A stretch of DNA of 64,000 bases from Bradyrhizobium sp. sBnM-33 (GTDB taxonomy: Bacteria; Pseudomonadota; Alphaproteobacteria; Rhizobiales; Xanthobacteraceae). The notes below the pieces were generated by a model. It made no database searches. It was not told where the DNA came from and was given only the letters and a program-made list of their open reading frames with translations. The stretch covers positions 6,510,001-6,574,000 of the forward strand of contig NZ_CP136624.1 of the NCBI RefSeq assembly GCF_032917945.1, given 5' to 3'. Both the position numbers and the translations under genes were made by a program. Shown here one piece after another: positions 37,457 through 48,732 of the stretch (position 1 is the stretch's first letter; each line of letters starts with the position of its first letter).

Positions 37457-38714
37457 ATGGCGGTCGACGGCGCAGCCCGCAATTTGATCGACACCTACTG
37501 CGCCCGCGCGAAATGCCGTAACAGCAACCGTAGGCGTGACGAGAGCGTCGACCTTTCCAAACAGCTCCAGAAACGACGCCCGCAAGCCCGCCCGCCGGTA
37601 ACTTGCCTCGACGTAGTCAGTGCCGCTATAGCTGCGGCCTTTCGCGATGACCTCGCGATAATCTTCGTCGGATGCCGACAGGGCAATGAAATCGCGATTG
37701 GCCACAGCCGCCGCCTGTTCCGTATAGGCGATCGGCTTCAGAATTCGCTCCAGCATGTCAGGTGCAAATCTCGCGCAGTCCGGCATAATTTCGGCGCCGA
37801 GTGTCGCCAGCGTCGCGCTGGCAGCTTCGAATGCGTCACGTACTTGCGGATCCACGGCGGCATAGCCGAAATCGACGCTGGTCCCGATTTTCAGACCGTC
37901 GAGACGATCAGGCGCTACCGTGAACCGGCGGGAGGCCACTGGCAGGCTCGCCGCGTCACGAAGGTCATGGGCCGCAATCACCTCCAGCAACAGCGCAGCA
38001 TCGGCGACTGTCCGCGCGATTGGCCCGGTGTGGGCCAGCGAGGCCCATGATGGCGGCGAAAATCCGGGTGACCGCGGCACCAGTCCGAAGGTTGGTTTCA
38101 ACCCGACCACGCCGCAGAAGGAAGATGGTACGCGGATCGATCCCACGCCGTCGGTACCTATCGCTAACGGGCCGCATCCGGCAGCAACCGCAGCCGCGGC
38201 ACCGCCACTCGACCCTCCGCTTGTCCGGGCCTTGTTCCAGGGGTTGCGGGTGATGCCCGATACCGGACTATCCGCCGTAAGCTTATAGCCGGACTCACAT
38301 GTCGTGGTCTTGCAGGTGACGATCGCCCCTTCAGTCTCCAACGCGGCCACGACCGCAGCATTGGCATCCGGTATGAATCCCCTGTTGCAGGGCGCGCCGC
38401 CAAACGCCGGCACACCCGCGACGAACACCAGATCCTTGATGGTAACCGGCACACCGGCAAGCCGTCCCTGAGGTTGCCCTGCCCGCCAGGCTTCCGTCGC
38501 CCGATCCGCGGCGGCGCGCGCCTGTTCATAGGTGGGCGTAACCACGACATTGCAACACCGCATCCGTTATCTCCAACGCGGCGATGACGTCTTCGACAAC
38601 CTCCCGCGGCGTAAAACGCCCGCACCTGTAGCCCTCCAGCAAATCGGTAGCGGAGAGTTTGGCCAGATCGCGAATTCCCGCGGCTGGCGCCGTTCGAGCG
38701 CTGCTTGATTCCAC
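37256..38714 (-). pseudogene. Amidase-signature-family amidase, frameshifted near the N-terminus
   Basis: The N-terminal part (GTG at 38714, preceded by GAGGA) reads RDLAKLSATDLLEGYRCGRF, TPREVVEDVIAALEITDAVL and runs into a stop. The remainder, in another frame from about 38551 to 37256, continues VVVTPTYEQARAAADRATEAW and holds the complete catalytic core. The core has the Lys in VTIKDLVFVAGVP, the cis-Ser loop TSGGSSGGAAAAVAAG and the nucleophile region GTDGVGSIRVPSS. Removing one C at 38552 joins the parts as AVLNVVVTP, so a one-base insertion (or sequencing error) is the cause. It is the last gene of the transporter/molybdenum-hydroxylase operon, starting 7 bp after the FAD-subunit gene. 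Its product would hydrolyse an amide to acid and ammonia. Confidence 0.82.
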
Positions 38715-38721
38715 TGCGTCC

Positions 38722-39525
38722 TCACAAGCCCTGGGTGGCGGCCGCAACGGCCTTCTTCGCCATGACGGTAACCAGATGCGCGCGGTACTCGGCGTCGGCG
38801 TGGATGTCGGAGTTCAAGCCTGCGGCATTGATCTTGATCGAGGCTGCCGCGCCAGGCTCAAATCGAGCTTCGAGTGCGCTCTCCATGGCCGGCACGCGAA
38901 AGACGCAAGGCCCCGCCCCGGTCACGGCGACGCATACCTTGCCGCCGGCTTTCGCGACGCAGACCCCCACCATGGCATAGCGGGATGCCGGCGACTTGAA
39001 TTTCGCGTACCCCGCCGCGGACGGAATCGGAAAACGTATCGAAGTGATGATCTCATTTGTCTCAAGCGAAGTTTCAAACATCCCCGTGAAGAACGCACCC
39101 GCCGGCAGTTCACGCCGGTTGGTCACAACGATCGCGTCGAGCGCCAGTACCGCCGCCGGATAATCCGCGGATGGATCGTTGTTGGCGACCGAACCGCCGA
39201 TCGTGCCGCGATTGCGCACAGCGGGATCGCCGATGCCGGCGGCAAGATGCGCCAGCATCGGGACCTTGCTCCGGACGATCTCGGATGTGGCAACGGTGAC
39301 ATGCCGGACCATCGCGCCGATCACCAACGCGTCTCCGTCGACGGCAATCGTGGATAGTTGCGGAATTTTCCCCAGATCGATCAGCGCCGCGGGCTCCGCG
39401 AGGCCTTGCTTGATGGTCGGCAGCAGTGTCATGCCGCCGGCAAGCAGCTTGCTCTCGGAGACGTCGTTCAGCAATGCGAACGCATCCGGCACGGTTTCCG
39501 GACTGTGAAATTCGAATGACTTCAT
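38722..39525 (-). CDS. Molybdenum hydroxylase FAD subunit (CoxM type)
   Basis: A 267-residue FAD-binding subunit of the xanthine dehydrogenase/CO dehydrogenase family. FAD motifs are LLAGGMTLLP (near residues 27-36) and RNRGTIGGSVANNDPSADYP (about 104-123), and the C-terminal CO_deh_flav_C domain follows. It passes electrons from the iron-sulphur subunit to an acceptor. The gene is 9 bp after the large-subunit gene. Its substrate is set by the large subunit. Confidence 0.95.
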   Translation of the reverse strand: MKSFEFHSPETVPDAFALLNDVSESKLLAGGMTLLPTIKQGLAEPAALIDLGKIPQLSTIAVDGDALVIGAMVRHVTVATSEIVRSKVPMLAHLAAGIGDPAVRNRGTIGGSVANNDPSADYPAAVLALDAIVVTNRRELPAGAFFTGMFETSLETNEIITSIRFPIPSAAGYAKFKSPASRYAMVGVCVAKAGGKVCVAVTGAGPCVFRVPAMESALEARFEPGAAASIKINAAGLNSDIHADAEYRAHLVTVMAKKAVAAATQGL

Positions 39526-39534
39526 TTCACTCTC

Positions 39535-41922
39535 CTATTCTGCGGCCAGCGGCATTGCTGCATTTTGAATGATGCGCCAGATCCGATTCGGGGTCGCAGG
39601 CATGTCGACGTGATGAACGCCGAGATGCGAGAGCGCATCGACGACGGCGTTGATGACAGCAGCCGGCGACCCGATGGTGCCGACCTCCCCGCAACCCTTC
39701 ACGCCCATGGGCGTGTGCGTGCAGAGCGTGGAATGGGTCTCGACCGTCATGTTGGGAAGATGATCGGCGCGCGGCATGCAATAGTCCATGAACGAGCCGG
39801 ACAGGAGCTGGCCCGAGACCTCGTCATAGACGGCATTCTCGAACAGCGCCTGGCCGACCCCCTGAACGATACCGCCGTGCAACTGCCCCGCGACGATCAT
39901 CGGATTGATCACAGTGCCGACATCGTCGACCGCGGTGTACTTCTCCAGGGTCACGGTGCCAGTTTCCGGGTCGATCTCGACCTCGGCAATGTGGCATCCG
40001 CCGGGATAGGTGAAGTTGACCGGATCGTAATAGGCCTGCTCCTCCAGGCCCGGCTCCAGAACCTCCAACGGATAATCATGCGGCACGTAGGCGGCGCCGG
40101 CGATTTCCGCGAACGACTTGCTGCGGTCGGTACCGGCAACGGAAAAGACACCAGCCTCAAACTGGATGTCGTGCTCGCCCGCCTCGAGTAGATGCGCGGC
40201 AATCTTCTTGCCCTTCACGATCACCTTGTCGCTGGCCTTTGAGAGCGCGGCCCCGCCGACCACGAGCGAGCGCGAACCATAGGTGCCCATGCCGAACTGC
40301 ACCCGGTCGGTATCGCCAAAGGCAATATCGACGCTGTCGAAGGGCACACCGAGCTTGTCCGACACGATCTGGGCGAATGTCGTCTCGTGGCCCTGGCCGT
40401 GATTGTGGGTACCGATCAGCACGGTGACTTGTCCGGTCGGATGGACGCGAACCGTGGCGCTCTCATAGAGTCCGCCACGGGCGCCGAGGCGTCTGGCAAA
40501 GCGCGATGGCGCCAGACCGCAGGCCTCGACATAGGTGGAAAAGCCGAGCCCTCGGAACTTTCCGGCCCGTTCGGACGCAGCCTTGCGCGCGCCGAAGCCG
40601 GCGGCGTCTCCTGCCGTCAATGCGCCCTCGAGGCAACCAAGCGGATCGCCCGAATCGTATTCCACCAGCACTGGCGTCTGGTAGGGATACGCCTCCCTTG
40701 CGATCATATTGCGCCGCCGCAGTTCGACTCGGTCGATCTTCATTTCGGCTGCTGCGACGTCAACGATCCGCTCAAGCACAAAGGTTGCTTCCGGCCGCCC
40801 GGCGCCACGATAGGCGTCAACCGGGACGGTGTTGGTGAAGACCACCTTGACGTTGCAGTAAATCGCCGGGGTGGTGTAGACGCCACTGAGCAATGGCCCG
40901 TATAGATTTGTCGGAATGTTGGGTCCGAAGGTCGACAGATAACCGCCCATATTGGCCAGCGTTGTCACCTTGAAGGCCAAGAATTTTCCGTTTTCGTCGA
41001 GCGCCAGCTCGGCTTCCGTCACGTGATCGCGGCCATGGCGATCTGAGATAAAACCTTCCGACCGGTCGGCTACCCATTTGATCGGCCGCTCCACCTTCCT
41101 GGCAGCCCAGGTGATGACCGCTTCCTCGCCATAGTGGAACTGCTTGACGCCAAAGCCACCGCCGACATCAGGCGCCACGACCCGCACTTTCTGCTCCGGC
41201 AGCTTGAGCACCAGTGCCGCCATCAGGAAGCGCACCACGTGAGGAAACTGGCTCGTCGTCCAAAGCGTGTAGTGATCCCTGCCCCTGTCATATTCGGCGA
41301 TCGCAGCCCGCGGCTCCATGGGATTGCCGATCAGCCGATTATTGACGAGGCTGAGACGGGCGATATGCGCCGCTTTCCGGAAAGCCGCGGTGACAGCGGC
41401 CTTGTCGCCCAGTTCCCAATCGCAGCACAGGTTATTCGGCACGTCGTCGAACAGCAGCGGCGCATCGGCGCGAACGGCTTCGAGTACGCCGACCACAGCG
41501 GGCAGAACCTCGTAATCGATGGCCAGCAGTTCGGCCGCAGCCCGCGCTTCCTTCAGCGTATCCGCGACGACGAAGGCCACCATGTCGCCGACGAACCGCA
41601 CTTTGCCCTGCGCCAGCATCGGGAACGGCGGCTCCTTCATCGGAAGCCCGTCAGTACCGTGAATGCCCCAGCCGCACGGCAGCGACCCCAGGCCGTCAGC
41701 CGCGACATCCTCGCCGGTCAAGATAGCATGGATGCCCGGCAGCGCCAGCGCTGTGGTCTTGTCGATGCCGCGAATAACAGCATGCGCATGCGGCGAGCGA
41801 ACAAATACGCCGAATGCCATGTCCGGCCGCTTCATGTCGGCGACGTAACTGCCGCGTCCGGTCAGAAAGCGGAAGTCTTCTTTGCGGCGGGGCGCCTTGC
41901 CAATTCCAATGATGTTCGACAT
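39535..41922 (-). CDS. Molybdenum hydroxylase large subunit (CoxL/xanthine-dehydrogenase type)
   Basis: A 795-residue molybdopterin-binding subunit. The GGGFGVK motif (254-260) and the active-site loop [17 protein letters not shown] (loop AYRGAGR at 370-376) are clear, and the catalytic Glu lies near the C-terminus in [13 protein letters not shown]. Form I CO dehydrogenases carry AYXCSFR in that loop, so this is not a true CO dehydrogenase but a form II/aldehyde- or N-heterocycle-hydroxylase-type enzyme. It lacks a Tat signal and is presumably cytoplasmic. It follows the iron-sulphur subunit by one base. The operon also encodes an importer and an amidase, so hydroxylation of an imported N-heterocycle before amide cleavage is the favoured inference. 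Confidence 0.94.
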   Translation of the reverse strand: MSNIIGIGKAPRRKEDFRFLTGRGSYVADMKRPDMAFGVFVRSPHAHAVIRGIDKTTALALPGIHAILTGEDVAADGLGSLPCGWGIHGTDGLPMKEPPFPMLAQGKVRFVGDMVAFVVADTLKEARAAAELLAIDYEVLPAVVGVLEAVRADAPLLFDDVPNNLCCDWELGDKAAVTAAFRKAAHIARLSLVNNRLIGNPMEPRAAIAEYDRGRDHYTLWTTSQFPHVVRFLMAALVLKLPEQKVRVVAPDVGGGFGVKQFHYGEEAVITWAARKVERPIKWVADRSEGFISDRHGRDHVTEAELALDENGKFLAFKVTTLANMGGYLSTFGPNIPTNLYGPLLSGVYTTPAIYCNVKVVFTNTVPVDAYRGAGRPEATFVLERIVDVAAAEMKIDRVELRRRNMIAREAYPYQTPVLVEYDSGDPLGCLEGALTAGDAAGFGARKAASERAGKFRGLGFSTYVEACGLAPSRFARRLGARGGLYESATVRVHPTGQVTVLIGTHNHGQGHETTFAQIVSDKLGVPFDSVDIAFGDTDRVQFGMGTYGSRSLVVGGAALSKASDKVIVKGKKIAAHLLEAGEHDIQFEAGVFSVAGTDRSKSFAEIAGAAYVPHDYPLEVLEPGLEEQAYYDPVNFTYPGGCHIAEVEIDPETGTVTLEKYTAVDDVGTVINPMIVAGQLHGGIVQGVGQALFENAVYDEVSGQLLSGSFMDYCMPRADHLPNMTVETHSTLCTHTPMGVKGCGEVGTIGSPAAVINAVVDALSHLGVHHVDMPATPNRIWRIIQNAAMPLAAE

Positions 41923-41923
41923 A

Positions 41924-42412
41924 TCACTCTCCGATGGTCGGCGCGTTCATGGCGGCCGCACCAGCTATGACCGATGCGACGATGTTCTGATATCCAGTGC
42001 AGCGGCACAGGTTTCCTTCCAAGCCGTGACGCACTTCTGCTTCGGTCGGAGCCGGATTCTTTGTCGCCAACGCGACCGCCGTCATCACCATTCCGGGCGT
42101 GCAGAAGCCGCATTGCAGGCCGTGGTTCTCGCGAAAAGCCTCCTGCATCGGATGCAGCCGGTTCGAACCCGATGTTGCAGACAATCCCTCGATCGTCATC
42201 AACGCAGCGCCGTCGAGACTCGGCGCGAGCAAGGTGCAGCTCTTCACCGCATCTCCATTGAGCAGCACGGTGCAGGCACCGCACTGGCTGGTGTCGCATC
42301 CGACATGCGTACCGGTCAGATTCAGCGTCTCGCGAAGCAACTCGGAGACCAGCGTCGCGGGCTCGACGTCCACCTTGCGGGACCGGCCGTTGAGCATGAA
42401 ATTGATGACCAT
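41924..42412 (-). CDS. Molybdenum hydroxylase iron-sulphur subunit (CoxS type)
   Basis: A 162-residue protein with two [2Fe-2S] sites. The plant-ferredoxin-type cluster uses C39, C44, C47 and C59 (VGCDTSQCGACTVLLNG, then SC), and the second uses C101, C104, C136 and C138 (QCGFCTPGM and NLCRCTGYQN). All eight ligands are present. It lies 26 bp after the ATPase gene of the importer and one base before the large-subunit gene, in the S-L-M order common for this family. Confidence 0.96.
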   Translation of the reverse strand: MVINFMLNGRSRKVDVEPATLVSELLRETLNLTGTHVGCDTSQCGACTVLLNGDAVKSCTLLAPSLDGAALMTIEGLSATSGSNRLHPMQEAFRENHGLQCGFCTPGMVMTAVALATKNPAPTEAEVRHGLEGNLCRCTGYQNIVASVIAGAAAMNAPTIGE

Positions 42413-42438
42413 CGTGACCTCCAGGGCTGTGGGAGATT

Positions 42439-43545
42439 TCAGACAAGAACGCGGGCGCGTCCCGCCGACCAGGTGGCTAGCAGAACATCGCCGACATTGA
42501 ACGGGTCCTGAAAGAACGTTCGTTCCGGGACGTAGGCGATGAATTCTTCGTCGGGGATCGTATCCAGCATCACCTTGACGAATGACCCCTGATACTCGAT
42601 CGCCAGCACGCGGCTGGGCAGCGCCGTCGCGCCGCCGCCGGGTTCGCCCGAGGTTGCCCGCATCAGCTCGATGTCGTCGCGCCGTATCGCCAGATCGATC
42701 CGGTCGCCGATGCCGATCTGCCGATCTGCCTGCACGCCGACATGAATGCCGGCGCGGTGGGGGTGCGATATCACAAGATGATCCGAGCCGACCTGCTCAA
42801 CCCTGCCGGACAACACGTTCTGGCCGCCGAGAAACTCCGCCACGTAGCGGTCGTGCGGATAAGCGTAGACATCGCGGGCGGCGCCAGATTGCTTGATCTT
42901 GCCCTTCTCCATCACGACAACGACGTCCGCGAGTGCAATAGCCTCGAGCTGAGTGTGCGTGACGTGGACGAAGGTGATGCCGAGCTCGCGCTGCATCCGC
43001 CGCAGCTCCTGGCGCATCTGCACGCGTAGCTGCTCGTCCAGCGCCGAGAGCGGCTCATCCAGCAGCAGCACCCGCGGCTCCGTGATCGCCGCGCGCGCCA
43101 GCGCCACGCGCTGCTGCTGGCCACCGGACAAATTTGCAGGCAAGCGGTCGGCCAGTTCGGTCAGTCGGACCTTCTCCATCATCAGGTCGACGGCCTTGTA
43201 GCGCTCTGTCCTGGACTGGCCGCGCACGCGCAGCGCAAACGCGATATTGTCTCGGACAGTCAAGTGGGGAAACAGGGCGTAAGACTGAAACATCATGGCT
43301 GTGCGGCGTTCGACTGGCACGAGGCCGAGCACGTTCTCGCCACCGATCACAATCTCGCCCGCGGTCGGGTCTTCATGCCCCGCGATCATCCGCAAAATCG
43401 TGGTCTTGCCGCAGCCAGATGGCCCCAGGAAACAGCAATAGGCGCCATCCGGTATCTTCAGATTGACGCCATCGACGACATTCGTAGCGCCATCGTAGCT
43501 CTTGCAGAGACCTGCCAGTTCGATATTGCCGCGGCCGGGACGCAT
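42439..43545 (-). CDS. Spermidine/putrescine-type ABC transporter ATPase (PotA-like)
   Basis: A 368-residue ATPase. Walker A is GPSGCGKTT (about residues 38-46), the signature is LSGGQQQR, Walker B is LLLDEPLSALD, and a C-terminal TOBE domain (from about residue 280) is present, as in PotA/FbpC proteins. The open frame runs on for 150 codons upstream through the permease gene; the ATG at 43545 is chosen because GAGGAG lies upstream and the protein then has the family length. It is the fourth gene of the importer block and lies 11 bp after the second permease. Confidence 0.95.
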   Translation of the reverse strand: MRPGRGNIELAGLCKSYDGATNVVDGVNLKIPDGAYCCFLGPSGCGKTTILRMIAGHEDPTAGEIVIGGENVLGLVPVERRTAMMFQSYALFPHLTVRDNIAFALRVRGQSRTERYKAVDLMMEKVRLTELADRLPANLSGGQQQRVALARAAITEPRVLLLDEPLSALDEQLRVQMRQELRRMQRELGITFVHVTHTQLEAIALADVVVVMEKGKIKQSGAARDVYAYPHDRYVAEFLGGQNVLSGRVEQVGSDHLVISHPHRAGIHVGVQADRQIGIGDRIDLAIRRDDIELMRATSGEPGGGATALPSRVLAIEYQGSFVKVMLDTIPDEEFIAYVPERTFFQDPFNVGDVLLATWSAGRARVLV

Positions 43546-43556
43546 GCGTGAACTCC

Positions 43557-44450
43557 TCAATGGCGTGCTGGACCGGTGCCGCGGCGCCGGTTGATCAGGA
43601 CGATGGCGCCGATACTGACACCGATCGCCACAAAGGAGACGATGGTGGTAACCGTGCCCAGCGCATACAGCGAGGGCGACGTCACGTTGAGCGTCATGCT
43701 CCAGATCTCGAGCGGCAGCGTATTGAGCGATCCGGCGGTCTGCAGCGAGCGGGCGAACTCGTCGTAAGAGAGCGTGAAACCGAACAAGGCGACGGCGACG
43801 AGACCCGGCGCGAGGATCGGAATTACAACGAGCCTGATGGTCTGCCAGCGGCTGGCGCCGAGGTCGCGCGCGGCTTCCTCCCAGGCCCCATTGAAGCGGG
43901 ACATGACCGCGAACATCACGAGCACGCCGAACGGCAGTGTCCAGGATAGCTGCGCGCCGAGCGCCGAGGTGTACCAGCTCGCGTTGATCCCCAGCCATTG
44001 GAACAGCAAGCCGATTCCGATGCCGAGCACGAGGCCGGGCGCGACCAGGCTGCCGATCATCAGGTAGAACACAAATGTGTCTCCGAAGAACCGGCGGCGG
44101 AAGGCCAGTCCCGCCATGAACGAAACCACCAGCGTGATGATGGTGACGAGCCCGGCAAGCTTGATTGACCGGTCAAACGAGCCCTTGACGTCGCCGGTGC
44201 GGACCTGGGTGAAAAGATCGACAAACCAGTGCAACGAGTGCCCCTTCATCGGGAACACAAGGCCGCCACGAACATCCTGGAACGAAAGAATGTAGATGCA
44301 GATCATCGGCCCGTAGAGCGCGGCCACGTACAGCGTGAAGACGACTGCCAGTACATAGAACGTCCAGGGGCGGCGATCGCTTCGCGGAGCCGCGGCGTGG
44401 CGGCGGGATTTCATCATCGGGACGTCCAGCCTTTCGAGGACAGTCGTCAT
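43557..44450 (-). CDS. Spermidine/putrescine-type ABC transporter permease (PotC-like)
   Basis: A 297-residue inner-membrane permease with six predicted TM segments. FTLYVAALYGPMICIYILSF near the start and the EAA loop EEAARDLGASRWQTIRLVVIPILAPG are characteristic of PotC-type subunits, as is LSYDEFARSLQTAG. Its start overlaps the PotB-like stop by four bases (44447-44450). The first 25 residues are basic and cytoplasmic. Confidence 0.95.
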   Translation of the reverse strand: MTTVLERLDVPMMKSRRHAAAPRSDRRPWTFYVLAVVFTLYVAALYGPMICIYILSFQDVRGGLVFPMKGHSLHWFVDLFTQVRTGDVKGSFDRSIKLAGLVTIITLVVSFMAGLAFRRRFFGDTFVFYLMIGSLVAPGLVLGIGIGLLFQWLGINASWYTSALGAQLSWTLPFGVLVMFAVMSRFNGAWEEAARDLGASRWQTIRLVVIPILAPGLVAVALFGFTLSYDEFARSLQTAGSLNTLPLEIWSMTLNVTSPSLYALGTVTTIVSFVAIGVSIGAIVLINRRRGTGPARH

Positions 44451-45307
44451 TGCGTGATTTCGCGGCGGATATCGACGGTGCGTAGAATGAGGGAAATGGC
44501 GACGATGAGGACGACCGTCAGCAGCACCGCGCTTGCAGCGGCGATCGGGTATTGCAGCACGCCGACATTTTCATAGAACGCACTGACGACCGAGGCGGAG
44601 CCGCCGCCCGACATCACCTTGACGACGAAAAAGTCTCCCATCACGATCGATACGACGAAGATCGATCCGAGCGCGATGCCGCTCTTCGACATCGGGATGA
44701 TGATCAGGCGCATGACATCGAGGCGGCTTGCACCGGAATCGACCGCGGCCTCGACCACTCGCTTGTCGATGCGGGCCATCGAATTGAAGATCGGGACCAC
44801 CATGAAGATGGTCAATTGGTGGACATAGGCGATGACCACGGCGAGGCCGGAATACAGCAGCACTTCAAGTGGCTCGCGGATAAGGCCCGTTCCGATCAAC
44901 GCCGAATTGACCAGTCCCTCCTTCCCGAGCAACGGGATCCAGGAGATCATCCGAATGATGTTGGAGGTCCAGAACGGCACCGTGCAGATCAGAAACAGGC
45001 TGATCGCCAGCAACTGGTTCTTGACGTGAAACACCAGGAAATAGGCAACGAGAAAGCCGATGATGAGCGCGAAGAACCATGTCAACACGGTGAACTTCAG
45101 CGTCGCCAGATAGAGATGGAAGGTCTGCGCCGAAGTCAGCACATCGACGTAGTTTGCCAGCGTAAAGGTTGCGATCAGGCCACCGAAGCCGTCGGTCTCA
45201 AGAACGCTCGCGACAAGCACCACGAGAATCGGGATCAGAAAGAACGGCACGATCACCAGCATCAGCGGCGCAACGTATAGCCATGAAACCCAATTTTGCC
45301 GCGACAT
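44447..45307 (-). CDS. Spermidine/putrescine-type ABC transporter permease (PotB-like)
   Basis: A 286-residue inner-membrane permease. It shows SWLYVAPLMLVIVPFFLIPI at the first TM segment, FLICTVPFWTSNIIRMISWIPLLGKEGLVN, and the EAA loop VEAAVDSGASRLDVMRLIIIPMSKSG; these are PotB landmarks. It lies 93 bp after the binding-protein gene. No terminator is evident between them, so co-transcription is likely. Confidence 0.95.
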   Translation of the reverse strand: MSRQNWVSWLYVAPLMLVIVPFFLIPILVVLVASVLETDGFGGLIATFTLANYVDVLTSAQTFHLYLATLKFTVLTWFFALIIGFLVAYFLVFHVKNQLLAISLFLICTVPFWTSNIIRMISWIPLLGKEGLVNSALIGTGLIREPLEVLLYSGLAVVIAYVHQLTIFMVVPIFNSMARIDKRVVEAAVDSGASRLDVMRLIIIPMSKSGIALGSIFVVSIVMGDFFVVKVMSGGGSASVVSAFYENVGVLQYPIAAASAVLLTVVLIVAISLILRTVDIRREITQ

Positions 45308-45400
45308 CGCGTGTAGCCTGCCCCGATCTTGTCCGATGCTTCGGAGTTATGCATTCAGTGTGCCAACGCGGGTTAGCGCATCGGCACATCCGCTTTCGGA

Positions 45401-46747
45401 TCAGGCCACCTTGAAGTCATTCCACCGCTTGTTCATGTAAGCGGCTTCGTCCATCAGGGTATTCCAGCAGGAGATGTTCTTGACGCGATCCAGGAACGAC
45501 CCGCCGTCCCGCTTGGTGCCGGCCTTTTCCATCGGCACGCCGTAGGGATCGTTGATGACGGATGGCGCCGGCTTGCCGTCGTACCAGAAGTCCCACTCGG
45601 CCGCGGTCAGGAACTTCTTTGCTGTCGACGGGACCGGGCTGTAATAGCCGTAGCGTCCGACAAAGCCACCCTGCCAGCCCGAAAGGTACCAGTTGAGATA
45701 CTCATAGGCGGCGTCGAGCTTCTTGCCTGACAGATGCTTCATCAAGCCCATGCCGTTGCACCAGCCGCGATAGCCTTCCTTGCCATTCTTGACGTTGACC
45801 GGCGCATAGACGCATGGAATTTCCTTGACCCGCACCGCGGCGACCGCCGGCGACCACATCGACTGGATCACCACCTCGCCCGCTGCCATGAGCTGGACTG
45901 ACTGATCGAAGGTGGTCCACGTTGCGCGGAACTGTCCGGCCTTCTTCAACTCGATCAGCTTTTCGCAGGTGAAGTCGATCTCCTGCTTGGTCATGTTTCC
46001 CTTGTTGCCGTATTTGATCAGACCGGCGCTTTCGAAACACAGGGCCGCATCCATGATGCCGATGGCGGGAACGTCGAGGATCGCGGCTTTGCCCTTGAAT
46101 TTCGGGTCGATCAAATCCTTCCACTCGGTGACCTCGTGCCCGACGAGATCCGGACGGTAACCGATCGAATCGGCATTGTAGACCTGAGGCAGGAAGGTCG
46201 CCCATTCCGTGACACCGTCATGCAGCTCGGTCGCGTTCGGCTTGGCGATATACATCGCCTCATAGGGCGAAATGCCCTGCCGCGGGATCTTGTGGCCGTC
46301 GATCTCTCCCTTGGTGAAGATCGGCAGAATATTATCGAATTCCTTGATCTTCTTGACTTCGATGCCTTGGATCACCGAACGCTTCGCCGCCAGCTTGGCT
46401 TGCCATCCCTCGAGGTCGGCGATGTCGACGGAGTCAGGCTGGCTGATGAAGCGGTTGATCGCGGCTGACGTATCCAGGTTCTGCATCGTCACCTTGAAGC
46501 CGAGGTCCTTGGCGGCCTGGTCGCCGATCGCCTTGACCACCGAATAGGACACGCCGACATGGCGCAGTTCGATGTCCTTGATTTCCTGCGCCCAGATCGT
46601 TGGAAAGCCGCGGACGGCATCGGAGCCGATCGCGGCCCCCGCTACAGCGGCGCTCGCCTTGAGAAGAGAGCGCCTGGACAAGCCTTTCTTTCCTGTCGAG
46701 CGCTTCGCCGAAGATGGCTTGCAATCCGCCTTGTCAGCTTCAGACAT
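45401..46747 (-). CDS. Spermidine/putrescine-type ABC substrate-binding protein, Tat-type signal
   Basis: A 448-residue periplasmic binding protein of the PotD/SBP_bac_8 group. The N-terminal region is long and basic, with the twin-arginine pattern LSRRSLLKASAAVAGAAIG at about residues 23-41. The body contains DSIGYRPDLVGHEVTEWKDL, LKFKGKAAILDVPAIGIMDAA and VVIQSMWSPAVAAVRVKEI. It heads the operon of importer, molybdenum hydroxylase and amidase. Although the family often binds polyamines, the enzymes of the operon argue for another cationic or heterocyclic nitrogen compound. Confidence 0.92.
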   Translation of the reverse strand: MSEADKADCKPSSAKRSTGKKGLSRRSLLKASAAVAGAAIGSDAVRGFPTIWAQEIKDIELRHVGVSYSVVKAIGDQAAKDLGFKVTMQNLDTSAAINRFISQPDSVDIADLEGWQAKLAAKRSVIQGIEVKKIKEFDNILPIFTKGEIDGHKIPRQGISPYEAMYIAKPNATELHDGVTEWATFLPQVYNADSIGYRPDLVGHEVTEWKDLIDPKFKGKAAILDVPAIGIMDAALCFESAGLIKYGNKGNMTKQEIDFTCEKLIELKKAGQFRATWTTFDQSVQLMAAGEVVIQSMWSPAVAAVRVKEIPCVYAPVNVKNGKEGYRGWCNGMGLMKHLSGKKLDAAYEYLNWYLSGWQGGFVGRYGYYSPVPSTAKKFLTAAEWDFWYDGKPAPSVINDPYGVPMEKAGTKRDGGSFLDRVKNISCWNTLMDEAAYMNKRWNDFKVA

Positions 46748-47061
46748 GATAATCTCCGCCCCGTGTTGATGAACCAGCGTCTGCGTCCGACCGCTTCACT
46801 TGCGCAAGCCGCGTCGATGCGTGCAGGTAACGGGAGAGAATTCAGCTTGTAAAATTGGAAGTAACAATGCGCGGCATAAGTCGCGCTAATGAATCTGCGC
46901 CTGGACGCCTCGCATTCCGCGCGCAACGAGTGCCAAGTTCACGCACACCGATCATCGGCTGTGCTCGCTGGCATAATCGGCATTGTCATGCACTTCGAGA
47001 TCTTGCGAGAACGCGTCAGGTGCTGCGCTCAGTATTGAGAGCGCCGAAAACCGATCTTGCG
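46748..47061. other. Intergenic region between importer operon and hutU
   Basis: The 314 bp upstream of the binding-protein gene and downstream of hutU hold no convincing gene. It should contain the promoter of the importer/molybdenum-hydroxylase operon. AT-rich text (TTGTAAAATTGGAAGTAACAA, 46848-46868) stands out. No T-tailed hairpin was found after hutU. Confidence 0.45.

Positions 47062-48728
<1,667 letters not shown>

Positions 48729-48732
<4 letters not shown>

Noticed and set aside
38526-38714. Separate small protein before the amidase
   Set aside because: Its sequence is the N-terminus of the amidase family and joins the downstream frame after removal of one base, so it was merged into the frameshifted amidase.
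39535-42412. Carbon monoxide dehydrogenase (coxSLM)
   Set aside because: The large-subunit loop is AYRGAGR, not AYXCSFR, and no cox accessory genes are present; a general molybdenum hydroxylase is the safer call.
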